From a virus: a DNA stretch of 64,000 bases. This document shows positions 1-8,639 of the stretch, in pieces. The first letter of the stretch is position 1; every line of letters begins with the position of its first letter. The stretch lies in the IMG/VR virus record IMGVR_UViG_3300025099_003636, positions 1 through 64,000 of that record. The stretch is one strand, 5' to 3'. The position numbers were made by a program, and so were the translations under genes. Under the pieces are notes generated by a model. That model saw only the letters and a list, made by a program, of their open reading frames with translations, was not told the DNA's origin and did no database searches.

Positions 1-266
1 AAATTAGTGAATTAGACTTTGATGTTGCTTTATTAGGTTGTGGTGGTTATGGAATGCCTTTAATGTCTCACATAAAAAATACGTTAAATAAATCCGCTAT
101 ATATGTAGGGGGTGGTTTACAAATATTATTTGGGGTTAAAGGACGGAGATGGGATGCTCACCCAGAAATAAGTAGTTTTTACAATGAACATTGGGTTAGG
201 CCTAATGATAATGAAAAACCAAAAGGGATGTCTCTTATGAATAACGAGCCTTCCACTTATTGGTAA
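1..266 (+). CDS. C-terminal part of a glycan-cluster protein of unknown activity (5' end outside window)
   Basis: The reading frame is open from base 3 to the stop at 264-266, so the gene starts before the window. The visible 87 residues include a Rossmann-like segment (DVALLGCGGYGMPL), then GGGLQILFGVKGRRWD and a final STYW. From memory, this ending is typical of uncharacterised proteins in bacterial surface-polysaccharide clusters. The next gene begins about 18 bases after the stop, as expected for one operon. The catalytic part is not visible, so no activity is assigned. Confidence 0.6.
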   Translation, partial: ISELDFDVALLGCGGYGMPLMSHIKNTLNKSAIYVGGGLQILFGVKGRRWDAHPEISSFYNEHWVRPNDNEKPKGMSLMNNEPSTYW

Positions 267-283
267 ATAATTTAATAGTTTTT

Positions 284-1096
284 ATGATACCAGTAATTTT
301 AATACATAAAGGATACCAAGACTATCTTGGTTGTGCGATTAATCAAGCACTTAAAAATAATCCGGTACATCTAATAGGTGATACTATCCCACCTATAACA
401 CACGAAAACTTTAAGTTTGAAAACTTAAATGAGTATTGTTTAGAATGCGATGAATTTAGGTCTATTTACGAACATTTAAATACCACTCCTGTTGAGTATG
501 AGATTTTTTGTTATCAAAGATGGTTTATATTAAAAAATTACATGGAAAAACAAAATTTAGATAAAATATTTTATATTGACTCTGACGTTTTGCTTTTTGT
601 AAATATAACAGAAGAGTGGAAACATTTTGACCAATATATTTTAACTTTAGCACATAGAAGTGCTGGGACAAATTCATTTATCACACTAGAAGGGGTTACT
701 AGTTTTTGTAATTTTTTAATGGACACTTATAAAAATAAAAACTCTTATAATTACAAAAAAATTGCTTCACACTATAATATAAGAAGGGAATTTGGTTTAC
801 CTGGTGGTGTGTGTGATATGACATTTCTAGAATTTTTCCATTATTGTGCTGATTGTGGTGGTGGACCTGGTAGGGTAGGTGAAATGATGCAAATAGTTAA
901 TGGTTCAACCTACGACCATAATATTAATACTCCTGACCAAGGATTTTCTTTTAAAAATGGGAAAAAAGATTTTATATTAAAAGAGGGTATTCCTTATATT
1001 TTTAATAATACTTTAAATAAAGAAATAAAATTTAACTCATTACACTTCCAAGGAGGAGCCAAAAATTTAATAAGAAGTGTGTATGATAGATGTTAA
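284..1096 (+). CDS. GT-A type glycosyltransferase
   Basis: Protein of about 270 aa beginning MIPVILIHKGYQDYL. This matches the first strand and nucleotide-binding loop of GT-A nucleotide-diphospho-sugar transferases. A metal-binding DxD-type motif is visible in FYIDSDVLLF near residue 99. A TTG at 260 in the same frame overlaps the previous gene. I chose the ATG at 284 because the hydrophobic strand begins right after it. The donor sugar cannot be read from the sequence. The next gene overlaps its 3' end by 14 bases, indicating translational coupling in the glycan operon. Confidence 0.7.
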   Translation: MIPVILIHKGYQDYLGCAINQALKNNPVHLIGDTIPPITHENFKFENLNEYCLECDEFRSIYEHLNTTPVEYEIFCYQRWFILKNYMEKQNLDKIFYIDSDVLLFVNITEEWKHFDQYILTLAHRSAGTNSFITLEGVTSFCNFLMDTYKNKNSYNYKKIASHYNIRREFGLPGGVCDMTFLEFFHYCADCGGGPGRVGEMMQIVNGSTYDHNINTPDQGFSFKNGKKDFILKEGIPYIFNNTLNKEIKFNSLHFQGGAKNLIRSVYDRC

Positions 1097-1682
1097 CGAA
1101 TCTTGGAAAAATGAAGTTGTTTTTAAAAAACAATTAGAGTTAAACTTAAAAGAATTATCTTCTAAATCTAGTTATCCTAGTCATTGGATTGATTTTATTA
1201 ATTTAATAAATCTTTTTAATCCAAAATCTGTTTTGGATGTGGGTTGTGGTTGTGGTGCTATATATGAATTATGTAGAAAAGAACTACCTGACTTATCTTA
1301 TTTTGGTATAGACTACGCTCCTGAAGCAATAAATGTAGCCAAAGAAAAATGGGGAGACTCTTACTTTGATGTGCTTGATTACAAACAATTAACTAATTCT
1401 TATCTATCTAATTTTGACCTTATACATATGGGAGCTTTACTTGATGTGTTGGATAATGGTGATGAGGCATTGGAGTATATTTTATCTTTATCACCTAAAA
1501 ATATATTAGTAGGTAGGATGAAAATAACAAATGAAGAGAGTTATTACACAACTTATAAAGCTTATGATGAAATAACTACCTGTGCCTATTACCATAGTAA
1601 AAATAATTTCTTACATTTATGTGAAAAGTATGATTATGGTATACATAACATAAATGATAATTTTTATTTAGTAAAAAAATGA
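1083..1682 (+). CDS. SAM-dependent methyltransferase (class I)
   Basis: About 199 aa. The SAM-binding motif I is clear as VLDVGCGCGA near residue 51, followed by YFGIDYAPEAINVAKEKW, the motif II acidic strand and helix. It probably methylates a sugar, a glycan or a small molecule made by this cluster, but the acceptor is unknown. A GTG at 1077 lies in frame; the ATG at 1083 gives the more usual start (MIDVNESW). It overlaps the upstream glycosyltransferase by 14 bases, and its stop overlaps the next start (ATGA-type overlap). Confidence 0.75.
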   Translation: MIDVNESWKNEVVFKKQLELNLKELSSKSSYPSHWIDFINLINLFNPKSVLDVGCGCGAIYELCRKELPDLSYFGIDYAPEAINVAKEKWGDSYFDVLDYKQLTNSYLSNFDLIHMGALLDVLDNGDEALEYILSLSPKNILVGRMKITNEESYYTTYKAYDEITTCAYYHSKNNFLHLCEKYDYGIHNINDNFYLVKK

Positions 1683-2338
1683 GTGACATAAAACAATTAA
1701 GTGAGTCTTTAGTACAACCTATATTAACTATAGGTAGAAAAGTTGCTATAGTGGGTTCCAGTGCAGTATTGTTAAAAAAAGAATACGGTGATATAATAGA
1801 TAGTTATGATACTGTAATTAGATTTAATAGAGCTCCTGTTGTTGGTTACGAAAACTTTGTTGGTTCTAAAACTGATATAAGGGTGGTTAACGCTCACGTA
1901 TTTACTAACACTTCTTGTGAGGGTGATGAAAGATTTAAAACAGCAAAACTAACACAACCTAAGAATTTTATTAAAGAATTAGAAAATACCACTATATTAC
2001 ACGTAGGTACTGCTGGGGCAGGTTCTGTTGACCCAGATGAAATGGGTTGGTCCGATAGGTCTACCCACATTCACCCAACATCAAAAGCTTTTATTATGAA
2101 TTACAATGGAATTCCGATTAGTGACCTAGGTAAGGCTCCTACGGTAGGTATTAAAACAATTAAATTAATGATACTAAATAATTTAACCCCCCACTTATTT
2201 GGTTTTGGCTTAGACGAGTCTGGTGTATCTCACTACTGGGAGGATAGGGACCCAGTTAGTCAGTGTCATGCTTATAGTGATGAAAGAAATAAATTAAAAC
2301 AGTGGGAAAAACAAGTACAAATTAAAATCTTTAGATAA
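1679..2338 (+). CDS. GT29 sialyltransferase-like glycosyltransferase
   Basis: 219 aa. The N-terminal third has a clear sialylmotif-L pattern: VAIVGSSAVLLKKEYGD, then IDSYDTVIRFNRAP and GYENFVGSKTDIR. The C-terminal half has a sialylmotif-S-like stretch, APTVGIKTIKLMI, followed by GFGLDESGVSHYW. These are the signatures of CAZy family GT29, which uses CMP-activated sugars. The cluster encodes KdsA and a CMP-sugar synthetase but no visible NeuB, so the donor may be CMP-Kdo rather than CMP-sialic acid; that is inference. GT29 is mostly a eukaryotic family, so its presence in a phage is notable. Confidence 0.8.
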   Translation: MSDIKQLSESLVQPILTIGRKVAIVGSSAVLLKKEYGDIIDSYDTVIRFNRAPVVGYENFVGSKTDIRVVNAHVFTNTSCEGDERFKTAKLTQPKNFIKELENTTILHVGTAGAGSVDPDEMGWSDRSTHIHPTSKAFIMNYNGIPISDLGKAPTVGIKTIKLMILNNLTPHLFGFGLDESGVSHYWEDRDPVSQCHAYSDERNKLKQWEKQVQIKIFR

Positions 2339-2649
2339 TGAAAATTTTTATAGATATAGACAATACTATAGCTTACGAAACTGAAGACTTAGACTATTCC
2401 AAAGCTAAACCTATAATGGCTAACATAGAGAGGGCTAATAAATTATATGACGAAGGAAATTATATTGTTTATTGGACGGCAAGAGGAGCTGAAAGTGGTA
2501 TAGATTGGAGAGAAGTAACACAATTACAATTAAATTCGTGGGGTGTTAAACATCACGAATTAAGATTAGATAAACCGTCATTTGATGTTTTTATCGATGA
2601 CAAAAATTTAAATAGTAGAGAATGGGAACAAGAAAAATGGATAGTGTAG
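2338..2649 (+). CDS. Small HAD-superfamily phosphatase
   Basis: 103 aa. It begins MKIFIDIDNTIAYETEDLDY, the DxDxT nucleophile motif of HAD phosphatases, and has a TARG motif II and FDVFIDDKN as the acidic motif IV region. It is minimal, with no large cap domain, like KdsC-type capless enzymes. Its position beside kdsA and a cytidylyltransferase suggests it removes the phosphate from Kdo-8-phosphate or a similar intermediate; this is inference from context. Start and stop overlap both neighbours. Confidence 0.7.
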   Translation: MKIFIDIDNTIAYETEDLDYSKAKPIMANIERANKLYDEGNYIVYWTARGAESGIDWREVTQLQLNSWGVKHHELRLDKPSFDVFIDDKNLNSREWEQEKWIV

Positions 2650-3554
2650 TTATGCCACCGGTATTTCCAATACCACCGGCTTATGATAAAGATGGTAATT
2701 TAGATTTAAATGCTATAAGAAAATATATTAAATATCTAGAAAAAAATGGAGTAGAGGTTATTATGACTACAGCTGGTACTTCACAATTTAATTTATTAAC
2801 ACTAAATGATATAATTTTATTAAATAAAGTTTGTGCTGAATTTAATGGAAAATCAATATTAGGTATTCCAGCTTTATCAAAAGATGAAGCTTATGAATTT
2901 ATAATAGAAATGAATAAATTAGAACTTAAAAATAGTTCTTTAATGTTGTTATACCCAGATAGATATTATGATGATGAATCTATAGTTGATTATTTTAATT
3001 TTTTAGCTGATGTATCAAATTATACCTGTTTTATTCATGGTATGTTTATGAGAAAAGGTACTGGTGGAACTTATAACTTCACGGCTGAATTAATAAATAA
3101 AATCTCACAACATAGTAATATAGTTGGTATGAAAGAAGAGACTAACGACTTTGGTTTGGCTTACAATACTTGTAAAGATATTAACAAGAATGATTTTATT
3201 GTTATTGTGGCTGGAGGAAGTATGAAAAGATTCTTATCTTTACATTCAACAGGTGTACAAACTTTTTTAACTGGGATAGGTAATATACTACCTGAGGTAG
3301 ATATAGAGTTCCATAATAAGTTAACAAATGGTGATTTATATGAAGCATACAAAATTGTAAATGAGTTTGAGAATTTATTCTTTGATGTTTTTATGAAGTA
3401 TGGTTGGCATTTAAGTTTAAGGGAAGGTCTTTATTGTGAAAATCACTATGAACCAAATACTAAGCATCCTTTTCCAAGAGCAACTAAAGAAGTTGTAAAA
3501 GATATAAAAAAGATAATAGAAGAAATGAAATTAAAATTAAGTAATAATGAGTAA
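2637..3554 (+). CDS. DapA / N-acetylneuraminate lyase family aldolase, atypical
   Basis: About 305 aa with a TIM-barrel DapA/NAL pattern: PPVFPIPPAYDKDGNLDL at the N-terminus, TTAGTSQFNLLT in place of the usual GTTGE loop, and a Schiff-base lysine candidate in IVGMKEETND. The YNxP segment that normally carries the catalytic tyrosine is replaced by FIHGMFMRKGTGG, so the chemistry may differ. Possible roles are making or cleaving a 2-keto sugar acid for the neighbouring Kdo or nonulosonate branch. Alternative ATGs lie at 2622 and 2652; 2637 gives a 13-base overlap with the upstream gene. Confidence 0.7.
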   Translation: MDSVVMPPVFPIPPAYDKDGNLDLNAIRKYIKYLEKNGVEVIMTTAGTSQFNLLTLNDIILLNKVCAEFNGKSILGIPALSKDEAYEFIIEMNKLELKNSSLMLLYPDRYYDDESIVDYFNFLADVSNYTCFIHGMFMRKGTGGTYNFTAELINKISQHSNIVGMKEETNDFGLAYNTCKDINKNDFIVIVAGGSMKRFLSLHSTGVQTFLTGIGNILPEVDIEFHNKLTNGDLYEAYKIVNEFENLFFDVFMKYGWHLSLREGLYCENHYEPNTKHPFPRATKEVVKDIKKIIEEMKLKLSNNE

Positions 3555-4296
3555 AACATATATTTTAGGTCCTTGTTCGATAGAAACAGAAGGGTTGTAC
3601 GATGAGATAGGGTCATCATTAGTTCCTGTTATGGAAGGTAAAGACTGGATTTATAAGGCCTCGTTTGATAAGGCTAATAGAAGTTCTATAGATGGTAAGA
3701 GAGGGCCTGGTATAGATGAATCTATTGCGATGTTTAAAAACTTTAAAAAGAAGTACCCTAATATTAGGTTAACTACCGACGTTCACGAGGTATGGCAAGT
3801 AGAACGTCTATCGGAAGTGATAGACATTATTCAAATACCAGCATTTTTGTGTAGGCAAACAGATTTAGTAGTTGAGTGTGCTAAATACTTTCCTGTGGTT
3901 AATATTAAAAAGGGTCAATGGATGAGTCCTCAAAATATGTCCAAAGGGGTGGATAAAATAAAAAACGTCAATCCTGATTGTGAAGCTTGGGTAACTGAAA
4001 GAGGCACACAATTTGGTTATGGCCAATTAATTGTAGACTTTGCTGCTGTTGATATACTAAACAAGGTGTACGATAAAGTAATCTTGGATTGTACTCATTC
4101 TACACAAAGACTTAAACCAAATGGAAGAACTGGGGGTAGTGGAGAAATGGCTGTTAAGTATTTTAAAGTGGCAGACACTTTTGGGTATGATGGAGTTTTT
4201 GCTGAATGTCATCCAAACCCACCTATGGCATATTCAGATGCTGATTGTCAAATACAGTTAGATGACATGATAAATTTATTAAAAGAAGAAAAATGA
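3547..4296 (+). CDS. kdsA: 3-deoxy-8-phosphooctulonate synthase (KdsA)
   Basis: 249 aa. KdsA condenses phosphoenolpyruvate with arabinose-5-phosphate to Kdo-8-phosphate. Conserved blocks are all present: ILGPCSIET, KASFDKANRSS, GKRGPG, TDVHE, QIPAFLCRQTDL, NIKKGQWMSPQN, TERGTQFGYGQL and DCTHS. It is somewhat shorter than typical cellular KdsA (about 275-285 aa), mainly at the N-terminus. It overlaps both neighbours by 4-8 bases. With the HAD phosphatase and the cytidylyltransferase it forms a plausible three-step route to CMP-Kdo. Confidence 0.9.
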   Translation: MSKTYILGPCSIETEGLYDEIGSSLVPVMEGKDWIYKASFDKANRSSIDGKRGPGIDESIAMFKNFKKKYPNIRLTTDVHEVWQVERLSEVIDIIQIPAFLCRQTDLVVECAKYFPVVNIKKGQWMSPQNMSKGVDKIKNVNPDCEAWVTERGTQFGYGQLIVDFAAVDILNKVYDKVILDCTHSTQRLKPNGRTGGSGEMAVKYFKVADTFGYDGVFAECHPNPPMAYSDADCQIQLDDMINLLKEEK

Positions 4297-5000
4297 ATAT
4301 AAAATATGATTTTGATTTTGCGAACATACGTAAAACACTAGACATTGTTAACACTGTTAAAGAATATGGTATTTGTAGAGTACCTAATTATTTAAATGAT
4401 GATACAGTGTCAAAATTAAAAAATGAGGCTTTAGAATTAGTTACAAATGAACCTAGTGATGATTATGAGTTTGGTAAGGCTACTAGGTTACAAAGATTAT
4501 TTCATGACCAAAACGGTAGTCTAATTCCAAATCCAAATTTAAAACCAACAATAGGTGAGGTTTTTTCTAATGTAGAAATGTCTAAAATATCTGAATTATA
4601 TATGGGTAACCACACACTAAATTCCGATATTTTTATAACTCATGACTATAAACATGATAATGGTTTAGCTAGAAATGGTTTTTTGCATTTTGATAGAATT
4701 TATACGTTTAAGTTTTTTATATACTTAACTGATGTAAATGAAAATTGTGGTCCTTTTTCTGTAGTACCTAAAAGTCATATTAAAGGTAAAGAATTAAGAT
4801 TGCAAACTAGGGGTGAATATGAAGAACTTAAAAATAGAATTTTATTAGATTATCCTGACTTAGGCTATACCTCAGATGAGGTAGTACAAGTATTAGGTAA
4901 TGCAGGTGATTTAATAATTTTTGACACTGATTTATTCCATTTAGGTGGTGTGGTAAAAGAAAATAATGAAAGATTAATAATTAGAGGACATACAAGATGA
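4293..5000 (+). CDS. Phytanoyl-CoA dioxygenase (PhyH)-like Fe(II)/2OG oxygenase
   Basis: 235 aa. The iron-binding pattern of PhyH oxygenases is visible: HFD in NGFLHFDRIYTFKFF, then GPFSVVPKSH, and a distal His in IIFDTDLFHLGG followed by an Arg in ERLIIRGHTR that would bind 2-oxoglutarate. These enzymes hydroxylate small molecules or sugars. The substrate is unknown. Placed between kdsA and the cytidylyltransferase, it may hydroxylate the keto-sugar or an acceptor. It overlaps both flanking genes by four bases. Confidence 0.75.
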   Translation: MNIKYDFDFANIRKTLDIVNTVKEYGICRVPNYLNDDTVSKLKNEALELVTNEPSDDYEFGKATRLQRLFHDQNGSLIPNPNLKPTIGEVFSNVEMSKISELYMGNHTLNSDIFITHDYKHDNGLARNGFLHFDRIYTFKFFIYLTDVNENCGPFSVVPKSHIKGKELRLQTRGEYEELKNRILLDYPDLGYTSDEVVQVLGNAGDLIIFDTDLFHLGGVVKENNERLIIRGHTR

Positions 5001-5713
5001 AAAATAAAATAAAAAAATTATGTATTATACCAGCTAGAGGTGGGTCAAAAAGACTTCTAGGAAAAAATGTAAAAGTACTGGGGGATAAACCATTAATATA
5101 TCACACTATAGACACAGCATTAGGTTTATTTGATAAGGTTATTGTAACTTCAGATTCAGAAAATATTTTACAAGTGGTTAAAAATGGGTATAAAAACTAT
5201 AGTTATGAAAATAATACTATATTAGAAATATCTAAAAGACCTAATGAATTAGCAACAGACACATCAAAGGTTATTGATACTGTTGTTTACTATCAACAAC
5301 AAAATAAAGATTTTGAACAGGTTTGGTTATTTTTACCTACCTGCCCTTTAAGAAATAAAAAGGACGTTATAAACGCTCAGAATTTATTATCAAATGATGT
5401 CGATTCTGTAATATCAATAACAGATTATGATTTCCCACCTAGTTTAGGTTTATTAAAAGGAACTCAAGGTTACTTAGTAGCTTATGACCATTCAGACCCT
5501 TGGAGAAGTGGTAATTCTAGAAGTCAGGACCACCCTATTGTTAATAGACCTAATGGTGCTATATATGGTAGTTGGGTGAGTTCTTTTGAGGTGAATAAGA
5601 ATTTCTATAAGGGTAAGGTTTTAGGTTCTTATATGGAAAGGGAACGTTCCATAGACATAGACACGGAATTAGATTTTCAGTTAGCTGAATTAATTTATAA
5701 AAATAATAAATAA
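4997..5713 (+). CDS. CMP-sugar synthetase (NeuA/KdsB-like cytidylyltransferase)
   Basis: 238 aa. It begins with the CTP-binding signature LCIIPARGGSKRLLGKNVK and continues with KPLIYHTIDTA and KVIVTSDSENI. It activates an acidic keto-sugar as its CMP derivative. The PARGGSKR loop is closer to NeuA than to classical KdsB, yet the cluster's synthase is KdsA, so the product could be CMP-Kdo or a CMP-nonulosonate. It probably supplies the GT29 enzyme at 1679. Sequence alone cannot settle the substrate. It overlaps the next ORF by one base. Confidence 0.8.
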   Translation: MKNKIKKLCIIPARGGSKRLLGKNVKVLGDKPLIYHTIDTALGLFDKVIVTSDSENILQVVKNGYKNYSYENNTILEISKRPNELATDTSKVIDTVVYYQQQNKDFEQVWLFLPTCPLRNKKDVINAQNLLSNDVDSVISITDYDFPPSLGLLKGTQGYLVAYDHSDPWRSGNSRSQDHPIVNRPNGAIYGSWVSSFEVNKNFYKGKVLGSYMERERSIDIDTELDFQLAELIYKNNK

Positions 5714-6897
5714 TGTTAAAGAAATTTTTAGATTTAGGTAGACAACCTATAGCAAATGGTTTCTTATACCAGGACCAGATAAAAGATGAGTACTTTTTTA
5801 ATTTAGGTGTTGCTTTTGATGAAGAGACTAAATTAGTTACTCAAACAGAGTATGTGGACCCACCATTAATGTTTAATGATGAATATGTCTATAGAGGTTC
5901 AATGTCTCAAACAATGAGGGAACATTTTGCAGAATTTAGTGACATTTTAGTGGGTGGTGCTTTTGATAGTCCAATACCTAAGATGTTAGAGATTGGTAGT
6001 AATGATGGTGTGTTTCTTAAAAATTGGCCTACTGATTCTACTGTAGCTGTAGAGCCTTGTGGGAACTTTGCTAAAGAGACTACTGATATGGGATACAAAA
6101 CATATAACAAATTTTGGGATGTTAAATTAGCTGAACAAATTATGATGGTTGACGGTAAAAGAGATATAATTTTTGCTGCTAACTGTATTTGTCATATCCC
6201 TGATTTGGATGAGGCCTTTAAAGCTGTAAATTTATTGTTAAATGATAATGGTGTCTTTATCTTTGAGGACCCTTCATTAGCTGAGGTTATAAATAATAAT
6301 TCTTATGACCAAATATATGATGAACATCCTCATGTATTTTCTGTTATAGCTTTAGATAACTTACTTAATAAACAAGGTTTAGAGATAGTGAAAGTAGATA
6401 ATTTGCCTGTTCACGGTGGTTCTAATAGAATATATGCTATGAAAAAAGGTGTAGCTTTAATTGACCAATCTGTAGAAGAAAATAAATCTTATGAAAGAGT
6501 TTTGGGGTTAGACGATTTTCAGACTTTTTTAAGATTTGCTAAAAGAGTTGAACAATCTAAAGAAGATTTGGTTAAATTATTAACTAAATGTAAAGAGCAA
6601 GGTAAAAAAGTAATATCTTATGGTGCTAGTTCTAAGTCTACAACAATTTTTAATTATTGTGGTATAGGACCAGAACTATTAAGTTATATAACTGATACCA
6701 CCCCAGAAAAACAGGGTAAATTATCACCTGGTGTTCACATACCAGTTATATCCCCAGAACAGGGATTTAATGAAACAGTAAATTTTGCTTACCTAGGTGC
6801 GTGGAATTTTATAAAAGAAATAAAAAATAAAGAAAAAGAATTTGTATTAAATGGTGGTAAGTTTATAACTCACGTACCAACAATACAAGTAGTTTAA
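5713..6897 (+). CDS. Sugar C-methyltransferase (NovU/TylC3 type) lacking the zinc domain cysteines
   Basis: 394 aa. It starts directly at FLDLGRQPIANGFL, the beginning of the usual N-terminal domain, but the CxxC pairs that normally bind zinc are missing. The middle has the SAM motif MLEIGSNDGVFL, and the C-terminal half has ISYGASSKSTTIFNYC, typical of Methyltransf_14 domains. Such enzymes C-methylate dTDP-4-keto-deoxysugars. Together with the cupins and SDR enzymes downstream it suggests a branched or modified deoxysugar. It is followed by a 16-base gap, one of the few real gaps in this operon. Confidence 0.75.
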   Translation: MLKKFLDLGRQPIANGFLYQDQIKDEYFFNLGVAFDEETKLVTQTEYVDPPLMFNDEYVYRGSMSQTMREHFAEFSDILVGGAFDSPIPKMLEIGSNDGVFLKNWPTDSTVAVEPCGNFAKETTDMGYKTYNKFWDVKLAEQIMMVDGKRDIIFAANCICHIPDLDEAFKAVNLLLNDNGVFIFEDPSLAEVINNNSYDQIYDEHPHVFSVIALDNLLNKQGLEIVKVDNLPVHGGSNRIYAMKKGVALIDQSVEENKSYERVLGLDDFQTFLRFAKRVEQSKEDLVKLLTKCKEQGKKVISYGASSKSTTIFNYCGIGPELLSYITDTTPEKQGKLSPGVHIPVISPEQGFNETVNFAYLGAWNFIKEIKNKEKEFVLNGGKFITHVPTIQVV

Positions 6898-6913
6898 TAA
6901 ATAAAATTTAAAT

Positions 6914-7321
6914 ATGGATTATTCATTTAAAAATATACAATATCATGAAGATGATAGAGCTCAAAGATACTTAAATGTTTTTGAGGAGTTAGGTCCTGGA
7001 CAACTTAATGTTTCTTATGTTAACTCTACAGAACATATAGTAGCTTGGCATAAACACAATATACAAACGGATTACTGGGTATGTGTTAAAGGTTCATTCA
7101 AGGTTGGTTTGGCCACTGAAGATGAGGGCACTGAATTTGTCTACCTATCTGATAGAAACCCACAAGTATTAAAGATACCACCTGGCATATATCATGGTTA
7201 TAAAGCTATAGAACCTGGTTCAATATTAATGTACTACTTAACTGAAAAATATAACCCAAAAGATGAGTTTAGAGCTAAGGTTGGTGATTTTGGGGATATT
7301 TGGGAGGCTGAAAATAAATAA
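6914..7321 (+). CDS. Cupin protein, RmlC-like
   Basis: 135 aa. A single cupin fold is suggested by AWHKHNIQTDYWVCVKGSFKVGL, LKIPPGIYHGYKAIEP and ILMYYLTEKYNPKDEFR. The last pattern resembles dTDP-4-dehydrorhamnose 3,5-epimerases, although the protein is shorter than RmlC (about 180 aa). It probably isomerises a nucleotide-linked keto-sugar. It lies just upstream of a FdtA-like cupin and two SDR genes, which fits a dTDP-deoxysugar branch. No RmlA or RmlB is visible in the window. Confidence 0.65.
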   Translation: MDYSFKNIQYHEDDRAQRYLNVFEELGPGQLNVSYVNSTEHIVAWHKHNIQTDYWVCVKGSFKVGLATEDEGTEFVYLSDRNPQVLKIPPGIYHGYKAIEPGSILMYYLTEKYNPKDEFRAKVGDFGDIWEAENK

Positions 7322-7324
7322 CTT

Positions 7325-7741
7325 ATGAAGACAGTCGCTGACGATGTAATTTCTATAAACCTTAGGTCCTTTAATGAGGACAAAGGTAGTTTAATACCAA
7401 TAGAATCTGGTATTGATTGTTTAATTGATATAGAAAGAATTTTTTATGTGTACAAGGTACCTAAAGGTGAAATTAGAGGTAAGCACGCTCATATAGAAAC
7501 AGTACAAGTTTTAATTTGTTTAAAAGGTGTATGTGAAGTAACTTGTGATGATGGAAAAGATAGGAGAACTTTCACACTTGATGACCCATCAAAAGCCTTG
7601 TACTTACCGAAAGGAATATGGGGAGAACAAAAATACGTTACTGACGACACTCTTTTAATGGTGATGTGTAATACAAAATATGACTATGAAGATTATATTT
7701 TTAACTATGATAAATTTTTAAAATTTAGGGACGTTGAGTAA
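7325..7741 (+). CDS. FdtA/QdtA-like sugar 3,4-ketoisomerase (WxcM-like cupin)
   Basis: 138 aa. Family hallmarks are RIFYVYKVPKGEIRGKHAH, the RGxHAH block, followed by VLICLKGVCEV, LYLPKGIWGEQ and MVMCNTKYDYEDYI. Characterised members convert dTDP-4-keto-6-deoxyglucose to the 3-keto form before amination by a DegT-type aminotransferase, and such an aminotransferase lies at 11884. Function is therefore inferred as a step toward a 3-amino or 3-modified deoxysugar. Its stop overlaps the next start. Confidence 0.75.
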   Translation: MKTVADDVISINLRSFNEDKGSLIPIESGIDCLIDIERIFYVYKVPKGEIRGKHAHIETVQVLICLKGVCEVTCDDGKDRRTFTLDDPSKALYLPKGIWGEQKYVTDDTLLMVMCNTKYDYEDYIFNYDKFLKFRDVE

Positions 7742-8639
7742 GAGTGTGTTAATAACTGGTGGTCTAGGCCATATAGGTTCTAAACTTATAAAAGAGTTAC
7801 CTTTAGAATACGACCTTATTGTGGTAGATAATTTACTAACCCAGAGATTTTGTTCTTTGTTTGACATCGGTAGACCTATTAAATTTATGGATAAGTGTAT
7901 AAGTGATTTGACCTTTGATGACTTAGATTCGGTGGACATTGTTATTCACTTAGCTGCTATAACTGATGCTGCTAATAGTTTTAATAACGTTAAACAAACG
8001 GAAAACATTAATTTCACTCTAACAAGCACTTTTATTGATTTGTGTGATGAAGCTAAATGTAAATTTATTTTCCCATCATCTACAAGTGTTTATGGTGCAG
8101 CTGTAGATGTTGTTCATGAAGATAATGATGATTTTCTTAACCCTCAAAGTCCTTATGCTACAACGAAAATAGGCATAGAAAAAAAATTAAAAAAATATAA
8201 AAATAATTACCTAATATTAAGATTTGGTACTATATTTGGGCTAAGTGTTGGTATGCGATTTCACACAGCAATAAATAGATTCTGTTACGATGCCTCTTTG
8301 GGTAAACCGTTAAAAGTGTGGAAAGAAAATTATAATCAATATAGACCTTATTTAGGGTTAAATGATGCGATAAATAGTATTTTATTTTTTATTGAGGATG
8401 ACCATTGGAACGCAACATACAATATTTTAAGTGGGAATTATATGTTATCTGACATTGTCGATAATATAAGTTCTTTAGTGGACATTGACATTTCTATGGT
8501 CACTACACCACTTTTAAATCAATTTTCTTATGAGGTAAGTGATGATAAAATAAGGTCTTTAGGTTGGAAACCTAAGGATGACTTGGTGTTTGAAATAACT
8601 AATACATTAAAACAATTTAAAGATTTATATAATGAATAG
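7734..8639 (+). CDS. NAD-dependent sugar epimerase/dehydratase (extended SDR)
   Basis: 301 aa starting at TTG 7734 with an 8-base overlap; a GTG at 7746 is an alternative. The Rossmann motif GGLGHIGSKL is followed by IVIHLAAITDA, the serine in FPSSTSVYGAA and the YxxxK catalytic pair in SPYATTKIGIEK. It belongs to the NAD(P)-dependent epimerase/dehydratase family that acts on nucleotide sugars. The exact substrate is unclear. It sits in the dTDP-deoxysugar part of the operon. Confidence 0.75.
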   Translation: MSKSVLITGGLGHIGSKLIKELPLEYDLIVVDNLLTQRFCSLFDIGRPIKFMDKCISDLTFDDLDSVDIVIHLAAITDAANSFNNVKQTENINFTLTSTFIDLCDEAKCKFIFPSSTSVYGAAVDVVHEDNDDFLNPQSPYATTKIGIEKKLKKYKNNYLILRFGTIFGLSVGMRFHTAINRFCYDASLGKPLKVWKENYNQYRPYLGLNDAINSILFFIEDDHWNATYNILSGNYMLSDIVDNISSLVDIDISMVTTPLLNQFSYEVSDDKIRSLGWKPKDDLVFEITNTLKQFKDLYNE

